Below, piece after piece: positions 9,730-18,000 of a DNA stretch of 28,684 nucleotides. The stretch lies in assembly GCA_004151065.3 (NCBI GenBank), contig NWUY0300010595.1, positions 6,540 through 35,223 on the forward strand, given 5' to 3'. The stretch is from Larix sibirica (Eukaryota; Streptophyta; Pinopsida; Pinales; Pinaceae). The translations under genes were made by a program, and so were the position numbers. Position 1 is the stretch's first letter, and the number at the start of each line of letters is the position of its first letter. The notes below the pieces were generated by a model, which saw only the letters and a program-made list of their open reading frames with translations, was not told the DNA's origin and ran no database searches.

Positions 9730-9910
9730 CAAAGAACACGTGCACCTAGTGGAGGAGCACATGGAGGCGAGGCATATGCTCTCAACTACAATTGAATCTA
9801 TGGTTAAGGAAGTGTTGTAACATGCTATTGTTTTTCATTCCATTCAAGGTTTCCATTTGGTTCTTATATCCAACCCCAATAAAGAAGGTATGGAAAAAAC
9901 AAATCAGGAA
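9730..9910 (+). pseudogene. Doubtful trace of a gypsy reverse transcriptase N-terminus
   Basis: One frame reads IESMVKEVL, a stop, HAIVFHSIQGFHLVLIS, then NPNKEG (about 9794-9890). The spacing of charged and hydrophobic residues resembles the segment that opens gypsy reverse transcriptases (E-M-L-x-x-G-I-I-x-x-S-x-x-P-F-x-S-P-V-L-L-V-x-K-K-D-G). The conserved prolines, the double serine and the following tyrosine-arginine motif are absent, and the frame is soon lost. This is only a suggestion; a chance resemblance is quite possible. Confidence 0.25.
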
Positions 9911-10029
9911 ATGTCCACTCTATTCTATAGCTTATCGATAGTATCATCCCCTATTGGTAGCTTTGTAATATATATTATTCAAGTTTTGTACATTTTTCTA
10001 TATTATACACATATATGTAGAACACACTT

Positions 10030-10640
10030 AGTCATGCATTTTTGTCTCCAAAATGTTTTGTGCACAATGAGTAAATGGAGCTTCAACCACATAGGAAGTG
10101 TTTATGCTAGGGTTTTACCACCTTAATAAAGTAGGAGGCAATAACTTGAAATTCACTCAGCATTTGGGTCTCAAGAATGTGATTAGATTGCAAGGCTCCA
10201 TAATGCGATGTTGGTAATCGATGTTCAACAAAGTATTATTGACATGTATATATTTTCAAACTTCCCATTAAAAAAATATTAATCTTCTTTCAAATGATCA
10301 CTTTGTTAGTGGCATATCAAGCTCTCAATAGTTTTATTCATTTCTAGCATCTATAATTCAAAATATCCAATAAAGTCCCAAAATGGCATTTCAATTAATC
10401 AATGATGTAGATATGTTAGGCAACATTTACATGACATTACATACCAACATGATCCACATGTTTATGCATTTCCCTATCTACCACCTTCCATACCATGTCA
10501 CTACTTAACCCATTACATGGACCCTCTTGTTGATAGTAATTTTGGATATTTTTTGGTTATTCCAAAAATGGATTATATCCAATACATAGAATTTTTGTTC
10601 ATAAGTCATAACAACTAGACAATAACAACAAAAAATGGAT
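10030..10640. repeat. Diverged tandem unit, first copy
   Basis: This unit is repeated at about 10680-11215. Shared landmarks in the same order are CATGCATTTTT (10033/10682), CACATAGGA followed by CTAGGGTTT, TTGAAATTCAC, CATTTGGGT, GTTCAACAAAGT, GGCATATCAAGC, GATCCACATGTTTATGCATT (10451/11038) and GATAGTAATTTTGGATATT (10532/11119). The many substitutions show that this is an old duplication, unlike the near-identical 5.45-kb copies. Nature unknown; no coding frame spans it. Confidence 0.75.
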
Positions 10641-10679
10641 ATTGTTCTACATTAAAGACATCTTTATAGTACTTACATA

Positions 10680-11215
10680 ATCATGCATTTTTTTAAGAAG
10701 TTTTGTGCAGTTAGTAAATCGATCTTATACCACATAGGAGGTGTCTACACTAGGGTTTCTCCACCTCAGTAAACTAGGAGACAATAAATTGAAATTCACA
10801 TAGCATTTGGGTATCAAGAATGTGACTAGATTGTAAACATTCATGATGCATGTTGGAAATCCATGTTCAACAAAGTCTTATTGACATGTAGACATATTCA
10901 AATTGCACATTAGAAAAAAAAATTAATCCTCTTTGGAATTTTCATTTTGTTATTGGCATATCAAGCACTCAATGATTTTAGATCAATGATGTAGATGATG
11001 GTAGGAAACAATTGCATGACACATTCGATGCCAAGGTGATCCACATGTTTATGCATTTCCCTATCCACCACCTTCCATACCGTATCATAGCCTAGCCCAA
11101 TACATGGACTCTCTTAGTGATAGTAATTTTGGATATTATTGGGATTTTGCAACACTATATTTTATCTATAACATTAACTTTTTGTTCATGATTTATAACA
11201 ACTACCTAATCACGA
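10680..11215. repeat. Diverged tandem unit, second copy
   Basis: This is the second copy of the unit at 10030-10640. The landmark spacing shrinks from about 650 bp at the left end to 587 bp further right, because the segment corresponding to about 10330-10395 is missing here. It runs into the 110-codon open frame at 11104-11436. Confidence 0.75.
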
Positions 11216-11436
11216 CAACCAATGAATATGTCCATATTAATGATTACAAAGTTGTGTTTTTGTACTATGAGGAGACACCTATTTTTCTTGAAAATATTTT
11301 GACTTTAAGTAATGGACATTTACACTGGAAAGACATTAGTAAACAGACATTCATTCTAGATCCTTTTATTTTGGACATTCATGCTCATTATATAGGCATT
11401 TCACCTAATATTAAATCATTGTTGGATCATTTATGA
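11104..11436 (+). CDS. Unrecognised 110-codon open frame, probably not a gene
   Basis: This is the longest uninterrupted ATG frame in the window. It starts inside the second diverged tandem unit (MDSLSDSNFGYYW) and ends IKSLLDHL. It is rich in I, Y, N and F, as expected from AT-rich DNA read in frame, with no signal peptide, clear membrane segment or family motif. The matching stretch of the first tandem unit (about 10517 on) does not stay open. I keep it only because of its length; it is most likely a chance frame. Confidence 0.15.
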   Translation: MDSLSDSNFGYYWDFATLYFIYNINFLFMIYNNYLITTTNEYVHINDYKVVFLYYEETPIFLENILTLSNGHLHWKDISKQTFILDPFILDIHAHYIGISPNIKSLLDHL

Positions 11437-11439
11437 CCT

Positions 11440-12465
11440 TTGAATACTAACATTGGTTCCTCCCTCCTACCCCAATCTTCTTCTTTTGGTTATATCGATA
11501 TCTATGTTGCATCCCTTCTCTTATCCCCTTGTCTAGCAGTTCATTTTTCATTTGTAATAATTCATCTTTGTATTTTTTTTCTTTCTTTTTATTTTGAAGA
11601 TGGGTGAAATGTTCACTTTAAACACCATGCATAAATTCTCATATGTAATTTCACTAAAAAAAAAAAGTTGAAAATAATGAATACTCTTGTACTATATAGT
11701 AATATGTGAAATCCATGAATTGTACAAAGCTTTGAAAATTCATAATTTCCTTAATATTAAGGGGACATGACAAAAAAACCTTATGATGATTTTTTTTGGG
11801 GACCCCATCACCATGATAAATTTTACACTCGCATTCAAGGCATGCCTTACGATCCTTCATATTGTAATAGTATATGATTTGATTGTACATTCAAGACATT
11901 CCTTACGATCCTTGATATTGTAATAGTATATGATTTGATTGTATGAAAGGATAAACTTTAGATGAATTAAAATTTAAAAAGTAAAATGTGTCATATAGTG
12001 ATTGGGAGTGTGGCTTGAGTTGAAATGGATTTTTTTTTGCGGTTAAATTTCAAGGTTTGTTGGTTTTTGAAGATTGTTTGTATTATTAGAGTCATCTATG
12101 TTAGGATTACGTTCATTGATATTGTAATTGTAGTACATTGAATTATTTATTAAAAATGTTGAGTGAATAAAAATAAATATAATTTTGTGTAAAAGGATTG
12201 TATAAATGTATGTAATACAAATTCATTACATAAAATTGAACTACAATAATTTAAGTCATCATTCTTGTTATATAAATAACATGTTTTAAGCCATCAAACT
12301 GGTTGTGTAAATACTACATGTTTTATGTCATGTACAAACTTTTATATAATATTTTTTATATTTTTCTTTTTAGTGTTCTAATATTTTTAATTTAGTTTAT
12401 TGATAAAATTATTTTTTCAGTGGTATTAGTGGATCTTAATGATTTTTACAACTATGCCTCCATAT
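11440..12465. other. AT-rich DNA with one tandem duplication, no gene
   Basis: No coding signal. It includes the 56-bp duplication at 11832-11943. Close to the right end, TGGTATTAGTGG (12421-12432) follows a CA dinucleotide and weakly resembles the primer-binding site of plant LTR elements primed by initiator Met-tRNA (TGGTATCAGAGC, 9 of 12 matching). I could not find an LTR ending there that matches the one starting at 23436. Confidence 0.5.
11832..11943. repeat. 56-bp tandem duplication
   Basis: 11832-11887 and 11888-11943 start CATTCAAG and share CCTTACGATCCTT and TAGTATATGATTTGATTGTA. There are three differences by eye. Confidence 0.9.
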
Positions 12466-12617
12466 TTATGCTTCTTCCATGACTTGTACAACGAAGATTC
12501 TATATGCATACTCCCTCATTAGAAAACATTGTACTTTTCACTTATGCTCCCTCCATGATTTGTACAACTATGATTCCAAATGTATACTCCCTTGTTAAAA
12601 CACATTGTACTTCTTTT
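12466..12617. repeat. 76-bp imperfect tandem duplication
   Basis: 12466-12541 and 12542-12617 share TTATGCT, CCATGA, TTGTACAAC, GATTC, TATACTCCC and CATTGTACTT, with about 15-20% differences. A fragment of a further unit (ACAACTATGCCTCCATA) precedes them. The right-hand duplicate of the whole 5.45-kb segment starts inside the second unit, at the equivalent of 12546. Confidence 0.8.
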
Positions 12618-12862
12618 CACCCAATCTAATCTTCACAAGTTTATGTATCTATGTATTATAAGTAATGCATTTTTATTTTTCTCATAAATCAAGGTTACAT
12701 CCACACTTGGATGGGGTATTGTTGGAGATGAGATGAGATGCACCCATCACACTAATTGTAAATATTCATGGTCACCATTTGGAAATGGAACATGCCATGA
12801 GCCACATGCAAGCAGAGTATATAGACAAGAAGGATGACATTCATCATATTTTTCCTAGAGGA

Positions 12863-13310
12863 TTCTCGCTAGTAGACTACATGTGGATATGATAGTGATC
12901 ATTGAAGCCTACCAGTACCACATGAATATTTTCGATGCAAAGGCAATGGAGGTAAATGTGAAAACTGAATGGGTAGGTTGGAATAGGACATAGTGCCAAG
13001 ACTAGCCCTCAACCTCTCACATGAGAATAATATCATTAGTACACAACAAATCATGGCAGAGTAATGATGTTGATAAGTGGATTTATGGTTTCCTTTCTCC
13101 TCATGATTAACCACAACAACTATATAATGGATCCCTTCTTTGAATTTTTTCTTTGATGCAAGAAACACCTCTCAGTAGAGAGGAACTAGAAAACTATTTG
13201 GAAAGAGTTATTGTAGGAGAAAAAACTAAGTATTGGGTACGTATTATGGTTTTTTAAACTAAACACCTCAAGTAGAAAGTAAGGGAAATGGAAGGGAAGG
13301 ATCACTAGTC
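12863..13310 (+). pseudogene. Decayed coding stretch, unidentified
   Basis: One forward frame stays mostly open for about 145 codons with a handful of stops and looks protein-like: EAYQYHMNIFDAKAMEV, then VDKWIYGFLSPHD, and LSREELENYLERVIVGEK near 13170-13230. I do not recognise the family. Its position upstream of copia gag and gypsy integrase, in the same orientation, would fit an older retroelement gag or leader ORF. The antisense frames at 13168-12899 and 13450-13268 are probably shadows. The sequence recurs at 18318-18765. Confidence 0.3.
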
Positions 13311-13957
13311 ATTGGAAGAATAGCATGAGGCCAACACACGTTAGCAAATGTCCAAAAGGAAAGTGTCGGCCACCTAATCATAAGACCCTCCACGAAGCTA
13401 AAACACAACAAACATAAACCACAAGCAAAGTAAAAAAAGGCTAAACACATTGTGCATGGATTTTAAGGCATTCATAAGGCCTCCATTGTATACTATCTAA
13501 ATAATTTGGAGGAAAAGGTTGTGGATTGCAAGGAAAACACTAGAAACAAGATTTTTATCAAGACCTTTCCAATCTCATACCAGAAAAGGGATTCTCAAGA
13601 TGTAGGAACACATAGTATTCCTTATTTAGGGAACTCTACTTCATAGTAAAAACTTGATGACTTGCCACCTCGATTTAGCTTTAGAGAGAATCAATCCACT
13701 TATTAAATAAATTAAAGTAAAACTTGCAACAACTAAATGTTAAATATCAATTTTTATTGTAATCCCACCAAGATTCAAACTAGGCTTTACAAAATAAAGA
13801 ATAAGGAGAAGGAGAAGAATACCAGGTTCACGAGGACCCCAATACTCTCGCTCTTTGGACCAAGAGGAAAAAAAACATGCATATTCATAAGTTGAACTCT
13901 ACCTTTGTGTTTACATCTTTTATGTTTTATTTCAAAAAATTTAGAAATCTTGAACAG

Positions 13958-14089
13958 GTTTCATTTCACAAGTGTTTCAACTTGGTTTTGATAGAATGTA
14001 AATGCCAACAATTAAGATAACGAGTTTCATTTAACAAGTGTTTCAACTTGGTTTTGATAGAATGTAAAAGCCAATAATTAAGATATGCC
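13958..14089. repeat. 66-bp tandem duplication
   Basis: 13958-14023 and 14024-14089 start GTTTCATTT and share ACAAGTGTTTCAACTTGG and TTTTGATAGAATGTAAA, with a few substitutions near the right end. It recurs at 19413-19544 in the right-hand copy of the 5.45-kb segment. Confidence 0.9.
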
Positions 14090-14480
14090 ATATATGCTAC
14101 TTTTGCAGATTTTTATGTAACTATAGAGGGAAGAATAAATTCCTATAATTTCAACTTCTGCTTATGATAATGCTCAAGCAAATATCTTAATACATCATAT
14201 TAGAGAATTCATGTTGATGTTTCTTTACTAAATCACCCTCTTGTGCATGTAAGTGTTCTTTTACCACCTATTAGGTTTAAAACTATTTACATCCAAAATT
14301 TTGGTTACCCCTCAAATATATATTGGGGAAAGGATTACCCACAACCATAAAAGTATGAAAGAACCATTTTAGGCTTTTAAACATTAACTAACATCATTTA
14401 TTAGATTATGAGAATGAATATAATATAATATAATAATTTGGACATTCCTATATTGAAGATGAGATATTCCCTATTATAAA

Positions 14481-14570
14481 ATTATAAAGTTATTATGCCT
14501 TATTATATGATTATAAAGTTATTTTATTATAAAGTTATTATGCCTTATTATATTATTATAAAGTTATTTT
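14481..14570. repeat. 45-bp tandem duplication
   Basis: 14481-14525 and 14526-14570 differ at one position by eye. Core: ATTATAAAGTTATTATGCC. It recurs at 19936-20025. Confidence 0.9.
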
Positions 14571-15119
14571 ATTAAAATTGATGTAAATTTACAATTTTAA
14601 TCCAAAGGTTCTTCCATCTTTTTAAAACTATGTTATATAATTAAGTCTAATTATTTAGTCATCAAATTTGATCTAGTTTTTATAATTTATTTTATCTTTT
14701 AGTGTATATTGTTATATTTTAATTTTTTTCCTTAAAAAATAAATCTTTACACTATACGATATAATTTGGTAGATTTTTGTTTAAATTGTTATTTTTTTTG
14801 AGATAATAAAATAATGGTTAAAAATAGAGAGTGATTTTGTTTTTACCTCCCCCTAAATTGGTGAAATAAATGCTTAACATTTGTAATTTGAACGTGATGA
14901 AGTGGTCAAACTTGTAAGAGTAATCATAAATAATGTTAGAATAGCAGCCTCATCATACCCCTAAATGTTTTGGAAACAATTATGGAATGGTTTACAATTC
15001 AAAAGTTCACTAGTTCATACTTCAAGGTAGAATTCAAGGAGTTAGTGCATTCCCTACTTGAACACTAAAATAGGGTTTCGGTCTATAGATCAAGATCACA
15101 ATTTCTAAGCAAAACACGT

Positions 15120-15890
15120 GGTTTTAATTGGCCACAATTATGGTATGTTGGCCACAATTAAAGTGTTTTGGCATTTTGTTTCAAGATTTAGTGGATGATC
15201 AACTTGAGTTTATCACTTAAAACAATAAGGGTTGGGTTCTAGGAGTTATAATGACCTACATCCCTTGGGCGATTCAATTTCAGATTAATGGGATTCACTA
15301 TTGAAATGAAATGAAGTTTGGAAGAAGTTAAAGACTCTATTTTATAAGACCAACAAAAGTTAGGATATGTGTTTTGACAAAGAGTTTCTTTTTCGTGATC
15401 CTATCTCCTTGACATAATGGAAAATTATCTATCTCAAGTGAAGGAGATTCAATGGAAATTGGGGGAACACGGAATGACTTTTTGAAGAAAAATGGTCATC
15501 TCATAGAACTAATTTTAGTGAACTTGAAGACACCTTGTGATGTTTTGTGTTTCACACCATGTGTTCATTGGGATTCCAAAAATTATAATGTCAAGGATTA
15601 TACTTTTGACTTTTTATTTTTTCCAAATAAGGCACATAAAAGTATCTTAATGTAGGGAAACTTGAAGTTGAGCAACATAGCCATTTACTTAACGGAAAAG
15701 GTCAACAAAACTATCAAGAAAGTCATCAAGCAGAAAATCAAGAGAAATAATGGGATTGCATAAACCAAACCATCAAGAAGAAGCATGGAGATCATTCATA
15801 GAATAAGAAAGATAAGAAGAACAAGACATATCATTATTGAGGTAAATTACGACATATGGAGAAAGGCTTGTTGGTAGAAGACTAAAAACC
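15120..15890 (+). pseudogene. Decayed Ty1/copia gag with ruined zinc knuckle
   Basis: Translation in changing frames gives a plant copia gag in order: a weak N-terminal trace near 15120-15170; EVWKKLKTLFYKTNKS (15313-15360); DMCFDKEFLFRDPISL; YLSQVKEIQWKLGEHG (15426-15473); then LKKNGHLIELILVNLKTP in the frame of 15452-15655. A lysine-rich linker leads to the nucleocapsid knuckle at 15829-15870. The CX2CX4HX4C spacing and the histidine (15853) are kept, but the three cysteines now read Tyr, stop and Leu. Gag forms the virus-like particle and binds the RNA; this copy has several frameshifts and stops and cannot do so. It is followed in the same orientation by the protease region. The copia assignment is firm on the combined motifs. 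Confidence 0.8.
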
Positions 15891-16039
15891 TTAAAGATAA
15901 TGTCAAGAAGCTTGAAGGGGATGTGTTGACTAGATGGTCAACCAAACTTGCAAGACTAAATTCTAAAAGTTAAGGTAAATAACCACATTTTTTTGTTAGT
16001 TATTTTGAGGCAGTGCATGCTCACACTTCTTAAAGTTAG

Positions 16040-16231
16040 TGGATAGTCGACTCTAGTTGAACTCATCACATAGCTAAAGATGCTTCACTCTTTTCTTCAG
16101 TGAGTAAGGATCCAAATAAGGAAATCTTTGTGGCTGATGATTATTCACTTGTTGTTGTTGGTTGTGGTAAAATTGAATGTTCAGAAGGTGCAAGCATTGA
16201 TGTTTTAGCATGTACCATGTTTGAGTGTTAA
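16040..16231 (+). pseudogene. Decayed Ty1/copia aspartic protease
   Basis: The frame from 16040 reads WIVDSS, stop, THHIAKDASLFSS, then DPNKEIFVADDYSLVVVGCGK and IECSEG, and ends at TAA 16229. This is the copia protease active-site region, normally W-I-V-D-S-G-C-T-x-H. The catalytic aspartate (16049-16051) remains, the active-site glycine is now serine (AGT), and the next codon is TGA. The protease normally matures Gag-Pol; here it is inactive. It sits between the gag remains and the GAG-pre-integrase region, as in an intact copia element. Confidence 0.85.
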
Positions 16232-16593
16232 TCTGTTCCTTGTACATAAACTAACCTAGATTGGGAAGAATGTTGAATTTTGGCTAGATCCTTTTGTTGT
16301 GAAATATATGGATAACAATTTCATTATTGTTGATGAGGGTATTCTTGATCCTAAGGAGAATCTATATAAGTTTTGTGAATTTCCCACAAAATATATAGGT
16401 CTTGATGCACTCATAGAAAATATTGATGATCGGAGAAAAAAATGGCATGAAAGATTAAGACATCAAATTTTCCAAATTATGAAGCTGATGGTAAACTAAC
16501 ATAATAATGGTTATTAGACTATCTAGGGTTGTTCCCCTTGATGGTGTATGTGAAAGGTTTGTTTGAGGGAGGGAGTGCTAGAATACCTTTTTA
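16209..16593 (+). pseudogene. Decayed Ty1/copia protease end and GAG-pre-integrase domain
   Basis: A +1-shifted frame opens at 16209 with HVPCLSVNLFLVHKLT, one stop, then IGKNVEFW, MDNNFIIVDEG (from 16299), LYKFCEFPTK and KKWHERLRHQIFQIMKLM (to about 16490). LYKFCEFPTK and WHERLxH are hallmarks of the copia GAG-pre-integrase region, whose His/Cys residues start the integrase zinc finger. After a further frameshift, MVIRLSRVVPLDGVCERF (16507 on) matches the stretch that normally carries the paired cysteines (C-x-x-C); the second is now Phe. The copia core integrase, reverse transcriptase and RNase H that should follow are absent. Gypsy integrase follows instead. Confidence 0.85.
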
Positions 16594-16613
16594 GATATAG
16601 TTGGTATTTGAAA

Positions 16614-17965
16614 GTTATGTCAATACTTCGAAATGGGAAGCATCTAGAGCCTAAGTTTAAAGGGTATGTCCTCAAGGTAGATGGATAGTTGTGATTTCAA
16701 GGGAGGATGTAGATCATCAAAGAAGGATATATTCAAATAACTATCATAAAGGAATCCCATAGAGAACTTTACTATGTGCACACTATTGTGAAAAATATAT
16801 ATGCGGACATGACGAAGCTCTTATTTTAAGCATCTTTGAAGTGTGTAGTCCAATATGTCACTAAATGCTTTGAATGCCAGCAAGTAAAGACCAATCACCA
16901 CCACTTGTCCAAATGGGAAGCCATTTCCATGGATTTTTTCATGGGATTGCCTCTCACATTAACAAGGCATTATGCCATTTTGGTCATAGTTAATGAGCTC
17001 ATCAAAATTGCTTATTTTAATGAAGTTAATGAACTTATGGCATTGTTGATGTGGAATGAGTATTTATAAGTGAGAATAATTGTTTCATGGGCTAAAAAGG
17101 AGATCATATAAGATAAAGAATTTTGATTTACTTATGGGTTTTGGATTGGTTTCCAGTTAGCACTTTGGACTTAATTGAACTTAAGCATTGCTTATCATCT
17201 TGAAACAGATGGGAAACAATGAAATTTAATCAAGTGATGGGGATCATGGTTAGGATGTGCATCATGGACCAATAGAATTATTTGGAAAAGTATTTACCTT
17301 TGGTGGAATATCTTACCATAAAAATTACCATATATCTATTGGGATGCCTCCTTGTGAGTGTTTGTATAGAAGGACATGCAGGTCATCATTGAGTTGGAAT
17401 AGGTTGCACTAAGTGATAGTAGGAGTAGAATTGATACAGGAGATGGAAGAATAGGTGATTCAAATTAGGCAATGGCTAAAGTAAGCACATGATAGATAGG
17501 GGAGTTATATAGATGCACACCAAATTGATGAAAGTTATAATTTCAAAGATAATATTTTTATTCATATCAAGCCTAGTAAAATTATCATTTGGTTTTGGAA
17601 GGGTACATTGTTGTTAGCTTGATTTATAGGGCCATTTAAAATCCTTGAATAAATTAGACCATTTTCTTACCGCCTTCCACTTCCACCCACTTGCAAAAAC
17701 CTCATAATTTTTTTCATGTACCAATATTATAACATTATGTAGCCCATTAATCTCATAAACTTTAGTGGAAGATATTGAAGGTTTTAGACTAGGGCACCTA
17801 CATAGTCAAACCATCTTGTATATTGGCTTAGAAGGTTTGAAATCTTAGGCACTATTTGGTGGACAAAGTTAAGGTCTAATGGGTCAAATATAGCCTAGGC
17901 TATTCTACATGGGAGGATGGAGAGATCATCTATCGAGATTATTATAACTTTGGGACAAAGTTTCC
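16614..17965 (+). pseudogene. Decayed Ty3/gypsy chromovirus integrase with chromodomain
   Basis: The order of parts is that of a gypsy integrase. First a pre-integrase linker (KGYVLKVDG, then FQGRM and IIKEGYIQ). Then the HHCC finger: KESHRE, YVHTIVKNIYADM, VTKCFECQQVK. Then the core: KWEAISMDFFMGLPLT with the first catalytic Asp at 16932; DKEF with the second Asp at 17112-17114; LSIAYHLETDG. The catalytic Glu of the usual TER motif appears to read Met after a one-base shift. Then the C-terminal part: IQEMEE, IHIKPSK, FIGPFKILE and YRLPLPPTCKN. At 17815-17965 comes a chromodomain-like end (DKVKV, stop, W-V-K-Y-S, STWEDGE). About 16 residues usual between HHH and KWE are missing. Chromodomains guide insertion into heterochromatin. 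Many stops make this copy dead. Recurs at 22069-23420. Confidence 0.88.
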
Positions 17966-17966
17966 T

Positions 17967-17976
17967 AAAGGGTGGG
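17967..17976 (+). other. Polypurine-tract-like site before the 3' LTR
   Basis: AAAGGGTGGG lies just after the chromodomain and four bases before TGTAATGCCCC, which is a typical start of plant gypsy LTRs. In an intact element this tract primes plus-strand DNA synthesis. One T interrupts the purines. It recurs at 23422-23431. Confidence 0.55.
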
Positions 17977-17980
17977 TGTA

Positions 17981-17999
17981 TGTAATGCCCCACATTTTG
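17981..17999 (+). mobile_element. First 19 bp of gypsy 3' LTR, cut off by the N
   Basis: TGTAATGCCCCACATTTTG begins with the TG expected at an LTR 5' end and follows the polypurine-like tract. The contig ends here at the N (18000). The same start is continued in the right-hand copy at 23436. A contig break just inside an LTR is what assemblers produce when a multi-copy repeat begins. Confidence 0.55.
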
Positions 18000-18000
18000 N
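18000..18000. other. Single N: contig junction
   Basis: One ambiguous base separates two nearly identical 5454-bp segments. A single N here is a placeholder for a join of unknown or negative gap size, not a measured gap. Confidence 0.9.

Larger units (their letters stand above)
13311..15119. other. Unassigned sequence between decayed frames
   Basis: No domain is recognisable. It includes the 66-bp (13958-14089) and 45-bp (14481-14570) tandem duplications and a very AT-rich tract at about 14400-14830. It could contain the leader or a decayed 5' LTR of the copia element whose gag begins near 15120, but no LTR pair was found. It recurs at 18766-20574. Confidence 0.4.
12546..17999. repeat. 5454-bp segment, left copy (exact offset 5455)
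   Basis: This sequence recurs at 18001-23454 in the same orientation, with only an N at 18000 between. The one difference I found is A at 12579 against C at 18034. All stop positions and open frames recur at an offset of exactly 5455. The unit runs from unassigned sequence through copia gag-protease remains and gypsy integrase to the first 19 bp of a gypsy 3' LTR. The single N and near identity of otherwise very decayed sequence point to unmerged overlapping contigs, not to a biological duplication. Confidence 0.95.

Noticed and set aside
12899-13450. Two minus-strand frames (89 and 60 codons), repeated at 18354-18905
   Set aside because: They lie opposite the protein-like forward frame and show no motifs; their repetition is explained by the duplicated 5.45-kb segment.
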